From: Ornatilinea apprima
Lineage (GTDB): Bacteria; Chloroflexota; Anaerolineae; Anaerolineales; Anaerolineaceae
Length of the DNA: 64,000 nucleotides
Assembly (NCBI RefSeq): GCF_001306115.1
Contig: NZ_LGCL01000045.1
Location: forward strand, 1-64,000
Direction of reading: 5' to 3'
Shown: positions 26,251-33,558 of the stretch, in pieces
Numbering within the stretch: position 1 is the stretch's first letter
How the letters are laid out: each line of letters begins with the position of its first letter
Position numbers and translations under genes: made by a program
The notes under the pieces: generated by a model
What the model was told of the DNA's origin: nothing
The model's input: the letters and a program-made list of their open reading frames with translations, nothing else
Database searches by the model: none

Positions 26251-26703
26251 CTACGGTAAGATTTCAATCGTCGGTTCAATGATGACTTCAGATTTTACTG
26301 AATTTGCCACCAGGCTGTATTTCCTGGCTGCCTGCAGCGCCCGCTGGGTTCTGGCTTCAACCACCGCGGGGTCTTCCGCGCCGGCAGAGATGCGAATCAC
26401 CGGCCACAATCGCAGGTGGGTAAAGATCTCAGTTCGGTCCAATTCAATCAGCTTTGTTCCTTCCGCGCGGCATTCATAGCTTACCAGATTGAGTTTGAAT
26501 CGTTCTGTTGCCCAAATAAACATCATCATAATGCAGGTATTGCCTGCGGCCACAAAGGCGTCTTCTGGGGTAAGCACACCAGGGTGTCCCTGCGCATCGG
26601 GTGGCGCAGAAAAATCCATCTCGGGGCCGTTACCCAATTGAATGTGCCCCCAATGCTCATTCTTCCATTGAACAGTGGTGTTGTAAACAGCAGTTCTACT
26701 CAT
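26251..26703 (-). CDS. OsmC family protein
   Basis: 150-residue OsmC/Ohr-type protein: N-terminal YNTTVQWKNEHWGHIQLGNG, then TPEDAFVAAGNTCIMMMF with the first catalytic Cys region and the C-terminal YSLVANSVKSEVIIEPTIEIL. A second conserved Cys in the middle (SYECRAEG) fits the family. OsmC proteins are thiol-dependent peroxidases, again known to use lipoyl reductants. Start overlaps the stop of the preceding DGC gene (ATGA). Confidence 0.83.
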   Translation of the reverse strand: MSRTAVYNTTVQWKNEHWGHIQLGNGPEMDFSAPPDAQGHPGVLTPEDAFVAAGNTCIMMMFIWATERFKLNLVSYECRAEGTKLIELDRTEIFTHLRLWPVIRISAGAEDPAVVEARTQRALQAARKYSLVANSVKSEVIIEPTIEILP

Positions 26704-27437
26704 TTGGATTGCTCCTCCTGGTTGGCACAAAATTCCTGATAGGCTTTTGTTAATGCCGTGTTCAGGTCAACTTCATTCGTGTGATCCAATGAATTGTAAA
26801 TCTTTACCATATCCAATATTTTTCCAATTGCTTCCTCAGATGGCGCTTTGTGAACCTGGTAAATATTTTGGAAAATGAGCGGCAGCGCGACCAGGGTTTC
26901 CTTATGCCCATCCACCTGAATGGTCTGCACCGGGATGCCAGAACCGCACGAACAGGTCGCTTCTTTGCTTTCCACCGGTTCCACAACGGTTGCAGCTTCT
27001 TTGAACTCGCCCTTGCCCCGGCTCCAGGCTTTGCCCAGAAGATCATCTACCTGAGCAGCGATTTTTTCCGCAACCACTTCAGTGAGCTGCACGCCTGCCT
27101 CGTTAAGCTGGCGCAGGCCGCGTGGCTTCTCGAGACCTTCCTGCTCCATAATCTCGCTCACCACAATACTGGCGGCTGGCCGATTGGAGTATTTCTCCGT
27201 GCCGCGGTAAGCGCAGCGTTTCTCACACCCGTCCACCGCAATGGTTGGGTAAAACTTCGCAAAGGCGCGGTCTCCTTGACCACCCGCAAGAAACAGGGGT
27301 AAACAAATGGTTACCGTATCAGCAGGGCGTAATTGCTCCAGCACTTTCAAAGCTGCCAACCGGCTCACAGTTCCTTCGCACATTTCTTCGCCTGAACAGG
27401 CAATAATCCCTACTTTTTTCTGTGGAAGCTCAGGCAT
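26700..27437 (-). CDS. DGC domain protein (copy 2, extended)
   Basis: 245-residue protein with an N-terminal DGC domain (GIIACSGEEMCEGTVSRLAA, then AVDGCEKRCAYRG) followed by about 130 further residues with a CSCGSG motif (about 170) and a helical end. The extension has no family I know. The start overlaps the preceding gene by 8 bases. Two paralogues flank it in the operon. Confidence 0.75.
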   Translation of the reverse strand: MPELPQKKVGIIACSGEEMCEGTVSRLAALKVLEQLRPADTVTICLPLFLAGGQGDRAFAKFYPTIAVDGCEKRCAYRGTEKYSNRPAASIVVSEIMEQEGLEKPRGLRQLNEAGVQLTEVVAEKIAAQVDDLLGKAWSRGKGEFKEAATVVEPVESKEATCSCGSGIPVQTIQVDGHKETLVALPLIFQNIYQVHKAPSEEAIGKILDMVKIYNSLDHTNEVDLNTALTKAYQEFCANQEEQSK

Positions 27438-27849
27438 CTTGTGCTCCTTTCTGAACAATTTCGTCTACTACTTCACTAATTTCCTTGGCCAGCGCGGCCG
27501 CCAGTTTTTCTCCGTCCTCATTCAATGCCGCGATCCCTTGCGGTTTGAACTGTCGATATCGGCGGAAAACTTCCAAAACCGCGAAATCTTTTTCTACTTT
27601 TCCACCGGCTTCTTGCACCATTTTCGTAGCGCAGGCCAGCTTGCACCCATCAATGGTGATAGCGGGCATTTCTTTGAGCATTTCCTGATGTTCTTCATCA
27701 CCCATCACCAATAATGCCAGCGGTACCAGTTGCGTATCTTCGGGGCGGTCGTCCTCAACCACCTGATAGGCTGCAACCCGGCTTACCGTACCAAACGCCT
27801 TGCCAATCCCGCTGCAGGGTACAATCGCGACCTTCTTATTTTCGCTCAT
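27430..27849 (-). CDS. DGC domain protein (copy 3)
   Basis: 139-residue DGC protein: VAIVPCSGIGKAFGTVSRVAA, then ITIDGCKLACATK (about 72-84). Closest to the N-terminal domain of the next gene. Its ATG overlaps the end of the GcvH-like gene (ATGA). Likely soluble. Confidence 0.8.
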   Translation of the reverse strand: MSENKKVAIVPCSGIGKAFGTVSRVAAYQVVEDDRPEDTQLVPLALLVMGDEEHQEMLKEMPAITIDGCKLACATKMVQEAGGKVEKDFAVLEVFRRYRQFKPQGIAALNEDGEKLAAALAKEISEVVDEIVQKGAQDA

Positions 27850-28295
27850 AATTTCTTTGCTTCCTCTTCCGCTTCTGCTTTCATGATCACAAAATAAGCA
27901 TCTGGCGCTAGAAGATGAACACTGTCTTCTTCCCAGTCGGTAACTTCTAGCTGGCAGAGCCATCCTTCTCCATACGGATCCTGGTTAATGGCTTCTGGTT
28001 CGGATTGCATTTTTGGATTGACCAGGTTAATTTTGCCATGAATAGGGCTGTGAATGACTGCGTCCACCTTGATGGTTTCAATGGATGCCACTTCGTCACC
28101 CGGCGTCACTTCAGTTCCCACCGGTTTTACATCGGCAAAGGCGATATCTCCGCTAAGCTGTTGAAGATAATCCGTCAAACCAACTTGAACTGAAGCGCCC
28201 TCTTTCTTCACCCAAACACCTTCACGACTATACAACCGATCGGTTGCTACTTTGAAAAAGAATTTATCGACTTGTGTTTCAAGATACTCCGGCAT
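27846..28295 (-). CDS. GcvH-like lipoyl-domain protein
   Basis: 149-residue protein related to the H protein of the glycine cleavage system: GVWVKKEGASVQVGLTDYLQ, VGTEVTPGDEVASIET then IKVDA with the probable lipoylated Lys, IHSPIHGKINLVN, and DPYGEGWL. No gcvP or gcvT is near. In some sulfur oxidisers GcvH-like LbpA proteins carry sulfur on lipoate; here, together with TusA, DsrE, rhodanese and HdrA-like genes in the same regulon, a related role is attractive but unproven. First gene of the operon; operator 4 lies upstream. Confidence 0.85.
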   Translation of the reverse strand: MPEYLETQVDKFFFKVATDRLYSREGVWVKKEGASVQVGLTDYLQQLSGDIAFADVKPVGTEVTPGDEVASIETIKVDAVIHSPIHGKINLVNPKMQSEPEAINQDPYGEGWLCQLEVTDWEEDSVHLLAPDAYFVIMKAEAEEEAKKL

Positions 28296-28359
28296 TTTTC
28301 CTCCAGTTATGTTTTTCACCTAATGATCTTGCTGTTCGTATGGCTAAAATTTCCTTAAT

Positions 28360-28379
28360 ATATTCAATATTACGAATAT
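28360..28379. promoter_or_regulatory. ArsR-type operator repeat 4
   Basis: Inverted repeat ATATTCA-N6-CGAATAT, 65 bases upstream of the GcvH-like gene, with a TATTAT-like -10 box next to it on the minus strand. Confidence 0.72.
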
Positions 28380-28430
28380 ATAATACCACAAAAAAGGGCG
28401 AGGATCGTCCCCCCGCCCAAATATGAAAAA

Positions 28431-28670
28431 TTAGGCGGCTTTCAACCATTCAGATACTTCAGCCACCGATGGGATGCGCCCGGCAGAAACCACTTTGTCA
28501 TTCACAACCAAACCTGGAGTTGCCAGGATGGGGTATTTAAAAATTTCATCATGGTCAGTCACCTTGATGATCTCTGCTTCCAGGCGCAGATCTTCCACTG
28601 CTTGGCGGGCAATTGCTTCAAGTTTTTTACAATTGGCGCAACCAGACCCAAGAACTTTTATTTGGATCAT
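28431..28670 (-). CDS. small thioredoxin-fold protein (redox-active disulfide protein 2 type, copy 1)
   Basis: 79-residue minimal thioredoxin: [15 protein letters not shown], with CANC at residues 10-13, and a cis-Pro loop [12 protein letters not shown]. Such proteins often accompany permeases and ArsR regulators. Its near twin at 33237 sits beside such a permease. Start with a GGAGTTCG ribosome site. It is a single-gene unit under operator 5. Confidence 0.88.
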   Translation of the reverse strand: MIQIKVLGSGCANCKKLEAIARQAVEDLRLEAEIIKVTDHDEIFKYPILATPGLVVNDKVVSAGRIPSVAEVSEWLKAA

Positions 28671-28704
28671 AACGAACTCCTTGATCTTGTTTGGATGAGT
28701 TAAT

Positions 28705-28754
28705 ACATTCAATATTACGAATGTTATTTTACTCTTGAAAAGGGATTTTGACAA
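28705..28754 (-). promoter_or_regulatory. promoter with ArsR-type operator repeat 5
   Basis: Inverted repeat ACATTCA-N6-CGAATGT at 28705-28724. Minus-strand TTGTCA (28749-28754), 17 bases and TAAAAT (28726-28731) precede it, so the repeat covers the transcription start. Confidence 0.8.
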
Positions 28755-28886
28755 TAGGATTAAAATCACATATCCACCAAGATTGACCCATTCCGATCAT
28801 TTGTGGTGAATATGTGCAATTAGGAAACAAATATTTTATTTTCTGTAGGTGTCTCTTCCCGCCGGGAAGACTGCGTCACTCGCTCA

Positions 28887-29147
28887 TCAATCTCCGGTGA
28901 AATAATATAGTGAGGGAATATGCTCAAAAAGCTGCTTAAAAACAGGACGGATGCGCTGGTATGCCCAGCCCGTCTGGATATTATTCAAACCGGGCTGCCC
29001 AAGAAAGTGCCTTATCAGCCGGTAGGCATCAATTCCGCCATCCGGGTCCGGAGATTTTCGGATCAGCTCCCAAATTTCTTTTTCCAGAGATTCGGGTGTA
29101 ACATCCTGCAAAAATTGTTCAACAGCCTCAGCTAGCTCTTTATACAT
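28887..29147 (-). CDS. small uncharacterised protein
   Basis: 86-residue soluble helical protein, divergent from the radical SAM gene, with operator 6 between them. Contains DPDGGIDAYRLIRHFLG and ends SLYYFTGD. No family recognised. The location in the regulon is the main support. Could be a small partner or substrate of the radical SAM enzyme; untested. Confidence 0.6.
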   Translation of the reverse strand: MYKELAEAVEQFLQDVTPESLEKEIWELIRKSPDPDGGIDAYRLIRHFLGQPGLNNIQTGWAYQRIRPVFKQLFEHIPSLYYFTGD

Positions 29148-29169
29148 CCATCCTCACAAGGAATATGAT

Positions 29170-29189
29170 ATATTCAGTATATTGAATAA
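29170..29189. promoter_or_regulatory. ArsR-type operator repeat 6 (divergent)
   Basis: Inverted repeat ATATTCA-N6-TGAATAA in the short gap between the small leftward gene and the radical SAM gene; it can control both. Confidence 0.72.
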
Positions 29190-29218
29190 TCTCAAAAATA
29201 CAAGTGGTTTTTCCGCAA

Positions 29219-30457
29219 ATGGATAATAAACGAAAAATAATTTCATCTGCTCAATTGACTGAATGGCTCCATACTGCCATTCATCTTCAATGCGCACCAG
29301 AGCATGAGTTTCTGCTCGAAGCCAGAGACGAAGAAATTGCCATTCCTTCGAAAAGCGCGCGTATCCATAAAATCTATATTGAACCTACCACCGCTTGCAA
29401 CCTGGCGTGCAAAACTTGCATGCGCAATGCCTGGAGCACCAGCCAGGGAGTGATGAATCCTGCCACATTTGACCGTATTCTCGATTCAGTAAAACAACTC
29501 TCCCCACTTCCCAGCATCTTTTTCGGCGGGTATGGAGAGCCACTATCTCATCCGCACATACTGAAGATGATCGCATCTTTGCGAGACGTGGGAGCCAGAG
29601 TGGAGCTGATCACCAATGGGATTTTACTGGATGAAAAAATGAGCCAGGCCATGATTGAGCTGCGGGTGGACCGCATTTGGGTATCTTTGGATGGTGCCCG
29701 GCCAGAGAGTTACGGGGATGTTCGCGTTGCAAATGAGCTTCCCAGGTTGTTGAAAAATTTACAAACCCTTTGCACATTAAGGTTAAGAACTGGCCACCAA
29801 CTGCCCAACCTGGGAATTGCGTTTGTCGCGATGAAGCGCAATATTGCCGATTTGCAAAATGTGGTGGATATTGGACGAAAATTTGGCGCGGATCATTTTT
29901 CCATCAGCCATGTTTTGGCCCACACTCACGAACTGAGCAAAGAAATTCTTTATGACAATATTTATATTGAATCGCTTCCGCCCTCCCAGTATTCTCCCCG
30001 AATTGACCTGCCGCGCATTCCTTTTTCAGAGCAATCCGGTGCTTTTCTTCAACCTTTCCAAAATGGGTACTCCTCTTTCACCGTGGGGAACCAGCAGATC
30101 AATTTTGGAGAAAACCACTGCCCATTTATTCATCGCGGAAGTGTTTCCATTCGTTGGGATGGAAAGGTAAGCCCTTGCTTACCTTTACTTCATCATCACC
30201 AGTATTACTTGGAGAACGAAATTCACCAATGCTACGAACATCTTGTTGGAGATATTGCAACCGACTCCCTCTCGGAAATTTGGCAGCAATCCCCTTACTC
30301 AGAGTTTCGCCGCAAAGTTCTAAAATTTGACTTCTCGCCATGCGTTTATTGCAACAGTTGCGATATGGCTTACGATAATTTGGAAGATTGCTTCGGCTCG
30401 GAGTTCCCCGCCTGCGGAAAATGCCTTTGGGCGCAAGGAATTATTCGCTGTCCGTAA
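29219..30457 (+). CDS. radical SAM/SPASM protein, tungsten-cofactor-oxidoreductase-maturase like
   Basis: Radical SAM enzyme of 412 residues. The cluster motif is TTACNLACKTCMRNAW (CxxxCxxC at about residues 59-66), and the C-terminus has many Cys (FSPCVYCNSCDMAYDNLEDC, CGKCLWAQGIIRCP), the pattern of the proteins that mature tungsten-dependent aldehyde:ferredoxin oxidoreductases. No AOR gene is in view, which is unusual for the family. The ATG at 29219 is preferred over a GTG 5 codons upstream; no clear ribosome site helps. Confidence 0.8.
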   Translation: MDNKRKIISSAQLTEWLHTAIHLQCAPEHEFLLEARDEEIAIPSKSARIHKIYIEPTTACNLACKTCMRNAWSTSQGVMNPATFDRILDSVKQLSPLPSIFFGGYGEPLSHPHILKMIASLRDVGARVELITNGILLDEKMSQAMIELRVDRIWVSLDGARPESYGDVRVANELPRLLKNLQTLCTLRLRTGHQLPNLGIAFVAMKRNIADLQNVVDIGRKFGADHFSISHVLAHTHELSKEILYDNIYIESLPPSQYSPRIDLPRIPFSEQSGAFLQPFQNGYSSFTVGNQQINFGENHCPFIHRGSVSIRWDGKVSPCLPLLHHHQYYLENEIHQCYEHLVGDIATDSLSEIWQQSPYSEFRRKVLKFDFSPCVYCNSCDMAYDNLEDCFGSEFPACGKCLWAQGIIRCP

Positions 30458-30646
30458 AATTTGCGTTCATCGGCTTTTTTGGCAAAATCTGCAATCACAC
30501 GCCCAGGTAGCCCATATTACTGGATTTGGCGAGCAGTCATTGCTGGTTAATGAAGCCTGGTTAAGACGAAAGCCAATGGATGAGGTAGAATTGATTAACA
30601 GGAAAAATTTACCACCCGGTTTCACTTCAACATTGGAGATCATAAT

Positions 30647-31039
30647 ATGTCGGCCAAAAGTGTAGAAAATCCCTTCGATTCAGCAGCGAAATTTTTTAAA
30701 CTATTTTCTCACCCTGCCCGGCTTCAAATCTTAAATGAAATAAGCAAAGAAGAAGCCTGCGTATGCCATCTGGAAGCAATCCTTGGATATCGCCAAGCTT
30801 ACATTTCACAACATTTAATGGCCTTGCGTGAAGCGGGTTTGATTCACGACCGCCGGGATGGATGGAATGTGTATTACCAGGTTTCTGACCCAAGGGTCAA
30901 AGAATTGATGGATCTGATCCATCTTCGTTTTTTGGATGATGATGATCTTCAGTCCTTAAGGAAAACGAAGATTTGCCATTGTCCTAAGTGTACCCATGAA
31001 ACTTTGCCAGAAAAATGGATTCCGGAACACGAAAAGTAA
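30647..31039 (+). CDS. ArsR family regulator (copy 2)
   Basis: 130-residue winged-helix regulator. FFKLFSHPARLQILNEI, CVCHLEAILGYRQAYISQHLMALREAGLI as recognition region, DRRDGWNVYYQV as wing. A Cys-rich end (ICHCPKCTHE) could bind metal. Recognition helix RQAYISQHL matches the other two copies. The ATG has a weak GGAG-like site. Confidence 0.9.
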   Translation: MSAKSVENPFDSAAKFFKLFSHPARLQILNEISKEEACVCHLEAILGYRQAYISQHLMALREAGLIHDRRDGWNVYYQVSDPRVKELMDLIHLRFLDDDDLQSLRKTKICHCPKCTHETLPEKWIPEHEK

Positions 31040-31416
31040 AACCAAATAACCGTGGATACAAATCCGATTCGAGACTTCTCTGGTATGCTGGCTGTTGCAT
31101 CAACAGCGCAGAACAGATGAAGATGGTTCTGGAAAAGGGTCTCAAAAACATGATCACCATCACGTTGGACCTGCTTGAAACAGAAAAAATAGACCTCATA
31201 TCGGTGCACTGGTTTGACCACGCCCTTGAGACTAACCAAGCACCCATAACCAGTAAGGTTTGCGGTTGCAAATGTACACTCAAAGGCGCTGGAATACTCT
31301 GTTTTGATTCCTTTCCAACCTGAGCTCAATTTTTCACTTTATGGCCCAAATAGTACATCAAAAAAAACACAAGTAAACTTGTGATTGAGCTTGTGCTAAT
31401 TGTGACAATCATCACA
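31040..31416. other. intergenic region between two ArsR genes
   Basis: No recognised gene. An open frame of about 100 codons (31015-31323) overlaps the end of ArsR copy 2 but has no family similarity. CACAAGT-N2-ACTTGTG at 31368-31383 with A8 before it looks like a terminator for the minus strand or a palindromic site. The right end holds the promoter of the next ArsR gene. Confidence 0.4.
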
Positions 31417-31466
31417 TTGACAAAATACTCAGTCAGACATAAAATTACATTCACGATTATGAATAT
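31417..31466 (+). promoter_or_regulatory. promoter and ArsR-type operator repeat 7, overlapping the start codon
   Basis: TTGACA (31417-31422), 17 bases, TAAAAT (31440-31445). The inverted repeat ACATTCA-N6-TGAATAT (31447-31466) covers the predicted start and the ATG of ArsR copy 3 at 31459. The leader would be about 7 bases, that is, almost leaderless. Confidence 0.75.
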
Positions 31467-31851
31467 AAATCAAGAAGGAACCAACCCGTTTGCCCAACCA
31501 GCACAGTTATTAAAACTGCTTGCGCATCCAGCACGTTTGCAAATACTGGAGATTCTTCGAAACGGTGAAGAGTGCGTTTGCCATATGGAGGCACTATTAG
31601 GATACCGGCAAGCTTATCTCTCGCAACAGCTTGCAGTGCTTCGTGAAGCTGGCTTTCTCGAAGATCGCCGTGAGGGATGGAACATTTATTATCGGGTTGT
31701 TCGCCCTGAAGTTTTTTCGGTTTTGGCTGCTGTTTACGCGATGCTGGATGGCCCAAAGCAACAGCCCGTGTTTGAATTAAAAGGGGCTGTCTGTTCATGT
31801 CCTAAGTGTGAAGTTACGCAACACATCGCCAAAGGAGATCACATTGAATAA
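31459..31851 (+). CDS. ArsR family regulator (copy 3)
   Basis: 130-residue ArsR protein very like copy 2: LLKLLAHPARLQILEIL, CVCHMEALLGYRQAYLSQQLAVLREAGFL, DRREGWNIYYRV, and a Cys end SCPKCEV. The first codon lies in the operator, so autorepression is likely. A Cys pair in the CVCHM segment recalls sulfur-sensing SqrR/BigR-type relatives only in part. It heads a unit with a rhodanese and a TauE-type transporter. Confidence 0.9.
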   Translation: MNINQEGTNPFAQPAQLLKLLAHPARLQILEILRNGEECVCHMEALLGYRQAYLSQQLAVLREAGFLEDRREGWNIYYRVVRPEVFSVLAAVYAMLDGPKQQPVFELKGAVCSCPKCEVTQHIAKGDHIE

Positions 31852-32242
31852 CTTGAACGAACTTCTTAGGAGTATGACGTTTGATTTTTTCGGAAGTGGG
31901 AAGCACAAGATCGAAATGGAGGCGCTGCTCGCAATGCAAGATGCAGTCTTTCTGGACGTGAGATCGCGTCAGGAATACGAGTCGCTTCAGATTAGATTAG
32001 AACATCACATTCGAGTGCTATGGATTCCGATTGATGAGATCCCGGATCGTTATGCTGAGATCCCCCGTGATCAGACCGTTGGCATTTTTTGCTCAGCAGG
32101 CACCAGATCTACTATCGTGTACTTGTATCTACGCTCCCTCGGTTACGAGAACGTACGAATTGCCCCGAGCAATTACGATGCAATTACCAGCCAGCTAATG
32201 CCAGGAAAATTATATAAGGCAATTCAGCAATCGCAGAAATGA
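31844..32242 (+). CDS. rhodanese-like domain protein
   Basis: 132-residue rhodanese from a TTG with AAAGGAG upstream that overlaps the ArsR stop codon by 8 bases. Motifs: FLDVRSRQEYESLQI (beginning of domain) and active loop IFCSAGTRST with Cys at about residue 83. Moves sulfane sulfur, probably to thiol acceptors of this regulon. Confidence 0.88.
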   Translation: MNNLNELLRSMTFDFFGSGKHKIEMEALLAMQDAVFLDVRSRQEYESLQIRLEHHIRVLWIPIDEIPDRYAEIPRDQTVGIFCSAGTRSTIVYLYLRSLGYENVRIAPSNYDAITSQLMPGKLYKAIQQSQK

Positions 32243-32261
32243 CCAACGGAGATACAACACA

Positions 32262-33053
32262 ATGAACACTTTCTATATAGTCGCCATCATTTTCGTTCTC
32301 ACGGTAGTCATGATCATGAGTGGACGCGGCGGCGGCAACTTTTATGTGGCGGCGTTTGTCCTTTTGAGCGTTCCAATGCATACAGCTTCTACTACCAGCC
32401 AATTTGTTTTGTTAGCTAGTGCATTAGTGGGAGCTATTGTCTTTGGGAAGGCCAGAACGATGTCGTGGCCGCTGGCGATTTTCTTTGGTGGGCTGAATGC
32501 ATCGATGGCCTTTGTCGGGGGGTTTGTGGCGCATTCTTTTGACGGCACACTGTTGAAGATCATCCTGTCCGTACTGTTGTTTGTTGCCGGCGTTGCAATG
32601 CTTTTTCCCGAAAAACAAGCACACAAGACAGCTGTTTCTCGCTTTGGGTATTGGAATATCCGAGAGGGTGATAACCTGTATGTGATCAATCTATGGGTGG
32701 CGGTGCCATTGACCTTGGCTACTGGTTTCTTCTCCGGAATGGTAGGAATTTCTGGGGGTTCGTTTCTTGTTCCGTTGATGGTAGTCGGGTGCGGCGTGCC
32801 AATGCGAACTGCTGTCGGTACAGCAACAGCCATGTTGGCGGCGACAGCCCTGACTGGTTTTACCGGCAACGCGCTGCATGGAGGTTTCGACCCGGCTCTG
32901 GCACTTCCATGTGGGGCGGTGGCAGTCATAGGAGGTCTGATCGGCAGCAAGATCGCGTTAAAAACAAAACCAAAAAGTTTGAAAACCATTTCTGGAATTC
33001 TTACGAACTTAGCTGCGATATTTATGCTGGTAAATACGATTTCAGGCAAATGA
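32262..33053 (+). CDS. TauE/SafE family anion transporter
   Basis: 263-residue membrane protein with eight hydrophobic segments, of the TauE/SafE family (sulfite or organosulfur export). GGGGNFYVAAF-like N-terminal repeat and SGMVGISGGSFLVPLM in the second half are its two conserved repeats. Directly downstream of the rhodanese and ArsR, so a sulfite or sulfur-compound exporter is likely. Confidence 0.88.
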   Translation: MNTFYIVAIIFVLTVVMIMSGRGGGNFYVAAFVLLSVPMHTASTTSQFVLLASALVGAIVFGKARTMSWPLAIFFGGLNASMAFVGGFVAHSFDGTLLKIILSVLLFVAGVAMLFPEKQAHKTAVSRFGYWNIREGDNLYVINLWVAVPLTLATGFFSGMVGISGGSFLVPLMVVGCGVPMRTAVGTATAMLAATALTGFTGNALHGGFDPALALPCGAVAVIGGLIGSKIALKTKPKSLKTISGILTNLAAIFMLVNTISGK

Positions 33054-33196
33054 CATGACGGTAGTTCTGGATTTGAGTGCAATTCACGAGGTGCTGCCTG
33101 ACATTGGGTTGCAGCCGAAGTTGCTATGCTGCGCTCTGCAATGCGGTTGAATCCAACGAATACCCGCTGAACATTTCTCTCTTTTTTTGAAAAAAC

Positions 33197-33216
33197 ATAT
33201 TCATTGAAACGAATGT
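33197..33216. promoter_or_regulatory. ArsR-type operator repeat 8
   Basis: Inverted repeat ATATTCA-N6-CGAATGT, 20 bases upstream of the small thioredoxin-like gene. Confidence 0.72.
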
Positions 33217-33236
33217 AATGAAAGGAAATATTAAGT

Positions 33237-33476
33237 ATGGTAAACATAAAAATTTTAGGGATGGGGTGTGCAAACTGTAAGCGGCTAGAAGCAGTGACGC
33301 GAAAAGTTGTTGAGAAGCTTGAAATTGAAGCGGAATTTGAAAAGGTGACGGAGATGGATCAGATTCTAAGTTATTCCATTCTTTCCACGCCTGGTTTGGT
33401 CATTAATGAAAAACTCTTCGCGGCAGGAAGAATCCCTAGCGAGAGTGAAATTACGGAATGGTTGAAGACAGCCTAA
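33237..33476 (+). CDS. small thioredoxin-fold protein (copy 2)
   Basis: 79-residue protein nearly identical in layout to copy 1 at 28431: IKILGMGCANCKRLEAV, TPGLVINEKLFAAGRIPS. Redox-active disulfide protein 2 family. It precedes the permease gene by about 80 bases. A degenerate operator-like sequence (33522-33541) lies between the two. Confidence 0.88.
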   Translation: MVNIKILGMGCANCKRLEAVTRKVVEKLEIEAEFEKVTEMDQILSYSILSTPGLVINEKLFAAGRIPSESEITEWLKTA

Positions 33477-33558
33477 ATTTTTTTGGATGATTGAGCGCAG
33501 TTCTTTTTTATTTGAATCACCGCATTCAAAAAATCTAATATGATAGAAAGGTTATTTT

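Noticed and set aside
27846-28295. Full glycine cleavage system
   Set aside because: Only the H-like protein is present; no P, T or L protein gene is in the window.
31015-31323. Open frame of 102 codons between two ArsR genes
   Set aside because: It overlaps the end of ArsR copy 2, has no ribosome site and no recognised family; treated as chance.
31368-31383. CACAAGT-N2-ACTTGTG as a terminator
   Set aside because: The T run lies on the minus strand, where no gene ends; its function is not clear.
33522-33541. Ninth operator-like repeat before the permease
   Set aside because: The left half fits (GCATTCA) but the right half (CTAATAT) lacks the GAAT core, so it was not counted.
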